Below, in pieces: positions 23,171-26,812 of a stretch of DNA of 26,812 bases. The position numbers and the translations under genes are program-made. Position 1 is the first letter of the stretch. Each line of letters opens with the position of its first letter. The DNA lies in NCBI GenBank assembly GCA_964391735.1, contig CAYMNF010000025.1:1-26812 (forward strand), written 5' to 3'. This DNA is from CAG-1031 sp964391735 (lineage in GTDB: Bacteria > Bacteroidota > Bacteroidia > Bacteroidales > Muribaculaceae). The notes beneath the pieces were generated by a model. It was not told the origin of the DNA and made no database searches. It was given only the letters and a program-made list of their open reading frames with translations.

Positions 23171-23201
23171 CAAAGGTAGTTTGGTTTTTTTATTTGTGCA
23201 A
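23171..23201 (-). promoter_or_regulatory. Promoter of tRNA-Ser
   Basis: On the minus strand TTG (23201-23199), 20 nt, then TACCTTTG (23178-23171), a full match to the Bacteroidetes promoter. Transcription would start about 10 nt before the tRNA. The -33 box lies 19 nt after the stop codon of the TPM gene. Confidence 0.8.
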
Positions 23202-23219
23202 GTTTTTGTATGTTGGTGC

Positions 23220-24464
23220 TTACCAACCTCCGGAGGCTCCTCCGCCCATACTGATACCGCCTCCGAAACCGCCACCGCCACCGAAGCCGCCGAAACCACC
23301 ACCGCCTCCTGAGCGACCACCTCCGGGAACTATCAAAGGTAGTGAGGTTTTTGCGATTGAATAGGGTATGTTGTGGTTGTGCCCACAGTTCTGGCACTTA
23401 AACATTTTTATCCCTCGGCCGGTGCGGTAAGGTGTGGGTTGGACAAGTACTCGGTACCCGGTGGCTTTGCAGGCGCGTGCGTGACAATTGGTGCACTCGG
23501 TGAAGTTACTCCTTTTGTTGATGAAGGGCAGAATATCAATCTCATTGCATTGCGGGCATACCCACACATCATAATCCACTGAGTTCAGACGTTCTTCGGC
23601 ATCCTGAGCGGGCGTGAGGTATGCGTTGTCGGCCTCTTCGTCCATCTTTATCATCTTGTGACCGCAGTTGGGGCAGCCCGGGTGTTGGCTTCTTATCTTT
23701 TTCTTTGTGTGACGTAGAATGAGGGTGGGGATTAATCCCAACCCGAGTGTAAAGGCAGTAAGGCACCAGGCGGGGAGGGTAGCTGCGTCAAGCCTCTCAT
23801 ACCGTGTAACAACGTCTTCGTTGCGAGTTGATTGTATCAGGTATAAGATCCAGCCCAGCAAACCAAGGGCTATTAAGCCGAGCACAAGGAAAATTGAGGA
23901 AAAGAAATCCTTTATTTCCCCGCTATTAATTGATGTTCTGCTTGATAGTATAGCTTCCTGATTATCAGGGTCCGAAAGTATGTTGGCGATATCGGCGACG
24001 CCGGCTGTAACGCCGGCATCATAATCTCCGTTTTTAAACTCAGGGATTATTCGGTTACGAATAATCCTTCCGCAGGTTATATCCGGCAGTACGCTTTCAG
24101 TTCCTTGACCTGTGCGGATTACCACCTTTCGGTCGTCACGCGACACAAATAACAAAACGCCGTTGTGAACATCTTTTTTCCCAATTCCCCATTCGTTAAA
24201 GAGCTCTGTGGCAAAAGTCTCGGGGTCTGTATCCTCAGGAACCGCATCAATAATCACCACTGCAAATTCAGCCGTTGATTTGCTGCGCAGCTCCTGCAGG
24301 GCCTTGTTGATGTGTTGCTTTGTGCCGGCTTGCAGGATGTTGAGAGGATCAGAGACAAACTGCGTAGAATCGGCTACCTGTACATTAGGGATATCTTTGA
24401 TATCCATACAGATGGCCCCGACAGCCATTGTCAGTGCAATCAGGAGGGAAAAGATTCTCAGCAT
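23220..24464 (-). CDS. TPM-domain membrane protein with zinc ribbons and Gly-rich tail
   Basis: The 414-residue protein begins with a signal peptide (MLRIFSLLIALTMAVGA). A TPM domain follows (about 33-165), with KSTAEFAVVIIDAVPEDTDP, NGVLLFVSRDDRKVVIRTGQG and the IIPEFKNGDYDAGV block. Membrane segments at about 189-210 and 232-250 lead to a region with four CxxC pairs (264/267, 303/306, 324/327, 357/360), probably two or more zinc ribbons. It ends in a glycine-rich tail (381-414). The TPM domain has been linked to phosphatase activity in plants and is widespread in bacterial envelope proteins (YgcG-like) of unclear role. Zinc ribbons between the membrane and the tail are less usual. The start codon overlaps the dgt stop by 1 nt (TGATG on the minus strand), so translation is coupled. 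Confidence 0.85.
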   Translation of the reverse strand: MLRIFSLLIALTMAVGAICMDIKDIPNVQVADSTQFVSDPLNILQAGTKQHINKALQELRSKSTAEFAVVIIDAVPEDTDPETFATELFNEWGIGKKDVHNGVLLFVSRDDRKVVIRTGQGTESVLPDITCGRIIRNRIIPEFKNGDYDAGVTAGVADIANILSDPDNQEAILSSRTSINSGEIKDFFSSIFLVLGLIALGLLGWILYLIQSTRNEDVVTRYERLDAATLPAWCLTAFTLGLGLIPTLILRHTKKKIRSQHPGCPNCGHKMIKMDEEADNAYLTPAQDAEERLNSVDYDVWVCPQCNEIDILPFINKRSNFTECTNCHARACKATGYRVLVQPTPYRTGRGIKMFKCQNCGHNHNIPYSIAKTSLPLIVPGGGRSGGGGGFGGFGGGGGFGGGISMGGGASGGW

Positions 24465-25819
24465 CAGTTGTTGATTTTTAAGGACATTGCATTGAGTTTG
24501 CGGTACAAATCAAGTGCATAGACATCTGTCATGCCCGATACATGGTCTACAACAGCTTGCACTCTATGGAAAAGGTCGCTATCATTTACCTGATATTGAC
24601 CGGGCACCTTGGCCAACAATAATTGGGAGTAATTAAGGCGTGGATGCATGACGGCATGTACCAGCTTGTCCATCAGGAAGGAAATGATGCGAGTACCTGC
24701 CAGCTCAATATCGATAACATCCGGGGCACAATATATTTTGTTCCATGAAAGTTTTTCGGCCTGTTCAAAAGCTTGTCGCGGTCGCTCGGAAATCAGGGAG
24801 ACGAGGGGTTTGGAAAGGGTTCCCTTCAGAAGTTTTTCTTCGTTCTGAACAAAAGCGGTGGTGCACTCCTCTACCAAACAGTCAATGACAGAGGAGCGTA
24901 GATAGGAAATTTGCTCATTCGGGTCGCTGACATGTAACAGTTTTTTGCGCATATCACGCTGTCTCTCTTCATCAAAAAAGGCGAGGAGAGTCTCGGTGAC
25001 GAGTTGGGTATTGAGCCACCCCAATTTGTGGGCATCCTCAATGTCCATAACCTCATAGCATATATCGTCAGCCGCCTCAACAATGTATACCAGGGGATGG
25101 CGAGCGTAGCGCAGGTGTTTGGCCGTGGGGTCGATAGGTTTTATTCCCATGGTCTCGGCAACTTTGCGGTAATCGGCCTGCTCGGTGGTAAAGAAACCGA
25201 ATTTATGCTCTTTACCGGCAAGACTTGAGTCCCAGGGATACTTTACAATTGAGGCGAGTGTTGAGTAGGTCATGGCAAATCCACCCGGCCTCCTGCCATT
25301 GAAGTTATGCGTTAGCAACCTGAAGGCATTGGCGTTACCGTCAAAGCGCGTCAAGTCATTCCACTGCTCTGTTGAAAAGAGTTTACGCAACTTTTTCCCC
25401 TCACCCTCGCTGAAAAACGAGGCTATAGCTTTCTCGCCTGAATGTCCGAAGGGGGGATTGCCAAGATCATGTGCAAGACAAGCTGCAGCCACAATCTCGC
25501 CAATCGAGTTCAGCGGCTCATAGTCTGTACCATACTTCGTCTTTTGCAAACGCAGGCCTACAGAGGTTGCGATAGAGTTGCCGACGCATGCCACCTCCAG
25601 GCTGTGGGTGAGCCGGTTATGTACAAAGATGCTACCCGGTAGCGGGAAAACCTGGGTCTTGTTTTGCAAACGGCGGAAGGGGGAAGAAAAAACCAGTCTG
25701 TCATAGTCACACCTAAAGTTGCTGCGTGAACCTGATTTTGAGGTTGAGGTATCCTCCATTCCGAATCGGGTGCTACACACCAGTCGGTCCCACGACATTG
25801 GTTTTTTATCCTCGGCCAT
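24464..25819 (-). CDS. dgt: Deoxyguanosinetriphosphate triphosphohydrolase (dGTPase)
   Basis: The 451-residue cytoplasmic enzyme hydrolyses dGTP to deoxyguanosine and triphosphate and so adjusts the dNTP pool. It has the HD-domain set: NRLTHSLEV with His72, LAHDLGNPPFGHSGE with His117/Asp118 and His126, and VEAADDICYEVMDIEDA with Asp251. The family N-terminal block RLQNKTQVFPLP is also present. The length fits the dGTPase family. A promoter-like pair of boxes sits immediately upstream, placing the start of transcription at or next to the ATG. It is followed without gap by the TPM gene. Confidence 0.94.
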   Translation of the reverse strand: MAEDKKPMSWDRLVCSTRFGMEDTSTSKSGSRSNFRCDYDRLVFSSPFRRLQNKTQVFPLPGSIFVHNRLTHSLEVACVGNSIATSVGLRLQKTKYGTDYEPLNSIGEIVAAACLAHDLGNPPFGHSGEKAIASFFSEGEGKKLRKLFSTEQWNDLTRFDGNANAFRLLTHNFNGRRPGGFAMTYSTLASIVKYPWDSSLAGKEHKFGFFTTEQADYRKVAETMGIKPIDPTAKHLRYARHPLVYIVEAADDICYEVMDIEDAHKLGWLNTQLVTETLLAFFDEERQRDMRKKLLHVSDPNEQISYLRSSVIDCLVEECTTAFVQNEEKLLKGTLSKPLVSLISERPRQAFEQAEKLSWNKIYCAPDVIDIELAGTRIISFLMDKLVHAVMHPRLNYSQLLLAKVPGQYQVNDSDLFHRVQAVVDHVSGMTDVYALDLYRKLNAMSLKINN

Positions 25820-25826
25820 TGTTTAG

Positions 25827-25856
25827 CAAATTTGTGTTTTCCGGGAAAAGGTCAAA
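25827..25856 (-). promoter_or_regulatory. Likely promoter of dgt, leaderless or nearly so
   Basis: On the minus strand TTTG (25856-25853), 18 nt, then CAAATTTG (25834-25827), one mismatch to TAnnTTTG. The start codon at 25819 begins only 7 nt after the -7 box, so the mRNA would have almost no leader. Confidence 0.5.
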
Positions 25857-25869
25857 TGCGTTATTGTGC

Positions 25870-25907
25870 AAAGGCTCCCGCAACCCGTTGGGATTGGGAG
25901 AGCCTTT
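25870..25907 (-). terminator. Terminator-like hairpin after enolase
   Basis: AAAGGCTCCC (25870-25879) pairs with GGGAGAGCCTTT (25896-25907) with a small bulge and a 16-nt loop. It lies 28 nt after the enolase stop. The T-run on the minus strand is short (TTT). Confidence 0.6.
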
Positions 25908-25934
25908 ATTTTCAGTTGTTATTTGCGGTGCAGA

Positions 25935-26812
25935 TTACTCGGGGCGTTTGGTTTTTTTGCCATAGCCATATACGGCGGCGTTACCAAGCTCCTCCTCGAT
26001 ACGCAACAGCTGGTTGTACTTGGCCATGCGGTCTGAGCGGCTTGCTGAGCCGGTTTTGATTTGTCCGGCGTTGGTAGCAACTGCAATGTCAGCAATGGTA
26101 GCATCCTCGGTCTCGCCTGAGCGGTGTGAGATAACGGCGGTGTATCCGTGGCGCTGTGCCAATTCAACGGCACGCAATGTCTCGGTGAGTGAACCGATTT
26201 GGTTAACCTTAACGAGGATTGAGTTTGCGCAACCGTCCTGGATACCGCGTTTCAGGTATTTTACGTTGGTAACAAACAGGTCATCGCCAACCAACTGGCA
26301 ACGGTCTCCGATCAGGTCGGTGAGGACACGCCATCCTGCCCAGTCATCCTCAGCCATACCATCCTCGATTGAGTCAATGGGATATTTCTCGATAAGGCTC
26401 TTGAGGTATTGAGCTTGTTCCTCAGATGTAAATGTGCTGCCGTTCTCCTCCTTCTTAGCACCGTTGTTGAGGTGTGAGTAGTGGTATTTACCATCCTCAT
26501 AGAACTCAGAAGATGCACAGTCAAGGCCGATGGTAACATCCTTTCCGGGAACGTAACCTGCTTTCTCGATAGCTTGAACAATAACGTTGAGGGCATCCTC
26601 GGTACCATCCAGTGCGGGAGCAAAGCCGCCTTCGTCACCAACAGCGGTGCTCAGACCACGGTCTTTGAGAACTTTTTTGAGGTTGTGGAATACCTCGGTA
26701 CCCATGCGGATGCCTTCGCGATAGTCGTTGGCGCCGATGGGGCGAATCATGAACTCCTGGAAGCAGATGGGAGCGTCAGAGTGTGCGCCACCGTTGATGA
26801 TGTTCATCATGG
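25935..26812 (-). CDS. eno: Enolase, C-terminal part (starts beyond the window)
   Basis: Enolase converts 2-phosphoglycerate to phosphoenolpyruvate in glycolysis. The frame is open to the window edge, and the visible 292 residues correspond to the C-terminal two thirds of a ~430-residue enzyme. They begin at the PMMNIINGGAHSD block and include EFMIRPIGA, VGDEGGFAP, GLDCASSEFY with the first metal-ligand Asp, SIEDGMAEDDW with the Glu, and QLVGDDLFVTN with the second Asp. Catalytic lysines are in ILVKVNQIG and the QIKTGSASRSDRMAKYNQLLRIEEELG block, and SHRSGETED is the substrate loop. The Met codons near 26808 are internal, not a start. A hairpin follows the gene. Confidence 0.97.
   Translation of the reverse strand, partial: MMNIINGGAHSDAPICFQEFMIRPIGANDYREGIRMGTEVFHNLKKVLKDRGLSTAVGDEGGFAPALDGTEDALNVIVQAIEKAGYVPGKDVTIGLDCASSEFYEDGKYHYSHLNNGAKKEENGSTFTSEEQAQYLKSLIEKYPIDSIEDGMAEDDWAGWRVLTDLIGDRCQLVGDDLFVTNVKYLKRGIQDGCANSILVKVNQIGSLTETLRAVELAQRHGYTAVISHRSGETEDATIADIAVATNAGQIKTGSASRSDRMAKYNQLLRIEEELGNAAVYGYGKKTKRPE

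Noticed and set aside
23205..23330. Repetitive GCC/ACC-rich tract suggestive of a DNA repeat
   Set aside because: It encodes the Gly-rich tail of the TPM protein on the minus strand; such tails are known in this family.
23065..23364. Plus-strand frame with a proline-rich C-terminus
   Set aside because: It is the antisense of tRNA-Ser and of the glycine-rich tail of the TPM protein; the prolines are complements of Gly codons.
25935..26810. Treating the Met at 26810 as the enolase start
   Set aside because: The residues there match the internal MMNIINGG block of enolase and the frame stays open to the window edge, so the gene begins outside.
1..26812. CRISPR arrays, rRNA genes, insertion sequences, integrases or prophage genes
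   Set aside because: None was seen: no regularly spaced repeats, no transposase or integrase motifs, and almost all of the sequence is explained by housekeeping genes.

Overview
The window looks like a chromosomal segment from a member of the Bacteroidota, most likely order Bacteroidales (a Muribaculaceae- or Bacteroides-like gut lineage is an inference). Reasons: several intergenic regions carry the Bacteroidetes-type promoter (TTTG, 18-20 nt, TAnnTTTG); start codons usually follow A-rich leaders rather than Shine-Dalgarno sites; and several proteins are of Bacteroidetes type (DAHP synthase fused to chorismate mutase, a RecQ with a long acidic tail, a MurA with Asp at the usual Cys position, ClpX with VGY in the ClpP-binding loop). 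Most of it is housekeeping DNA. No rRNA, CRISPR array, transposase or integrase was seen.

Layout. 1-664 (minus): 5' part of NADP-type glutamate dehydrogenase. 665-1074: intergenic region with a possible small leader transcript ending in a strong hairpin. 1075-2160 (plus): DAHP synthase/chorismate mutase. 2245-8266 (plus): clpP, clpX, recQ, ftsE-like ATPase and a membrane acyltransferase, closely spaced. 8267-9474: a visibly AT-richer accessory patch holding a candidate ~105-nt structured RNA with its own terminator, a lone DUF3800 gene on the minus strand, and a short flanking inverted repeat. 9475-11295 (plus): MFS transporter with a large extra domain. 11404-15117 (plus): murA, murB, dedA-like and rpe, a cell-envelope/sugar phosphate cluster.

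15112-18234 (minus): Na/Pi-cotransporter-PhoU fusion, an orphan OmpR-type response regulator and rnhB, a probable operon converging on rpe. 18390-20361 (minus): MarR-type regulator, FrnE/DsbA-like thiol oxidoreductase and an MBL-fold hydrolase, ending in two hairpins and starting at two copies of a probable operator; a META/HslJ-type lipoprotein gene diverges from it. 21074-22903 (minus): a membrane FMN-binding/Fe-S protein and a membrane-anchored nitroreductase, possibly an extracytoplasmic flavin redox pair. 23025-23178 (minus): tRNA-Ser(CGA) with clear promoter and terminator. 23220-25819 (minus): TPM-domain zinc-ribbon membrane protein and dGTPase, translationally coupled. 25935-26812 (minus): 3' part of enolase.

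Functional themes are protein quality control (ClpXP), DNA repair and nucleotide pools (RecQ, RNase HII, dGTPase), peptidoglycan precursor synthesis (MurA, MurB, probable lipid-carrier recycling by DedA), phosphate uptake, and thiol/flavin redox chemistry at the envelope. I did not find an unmistakable new defence or mobile system. The best candidates for something undescribed are the small RNA beside DUF3800, the exported flavin/nitroreductase pair, and the MarR-FrnE-MBL redox operon.
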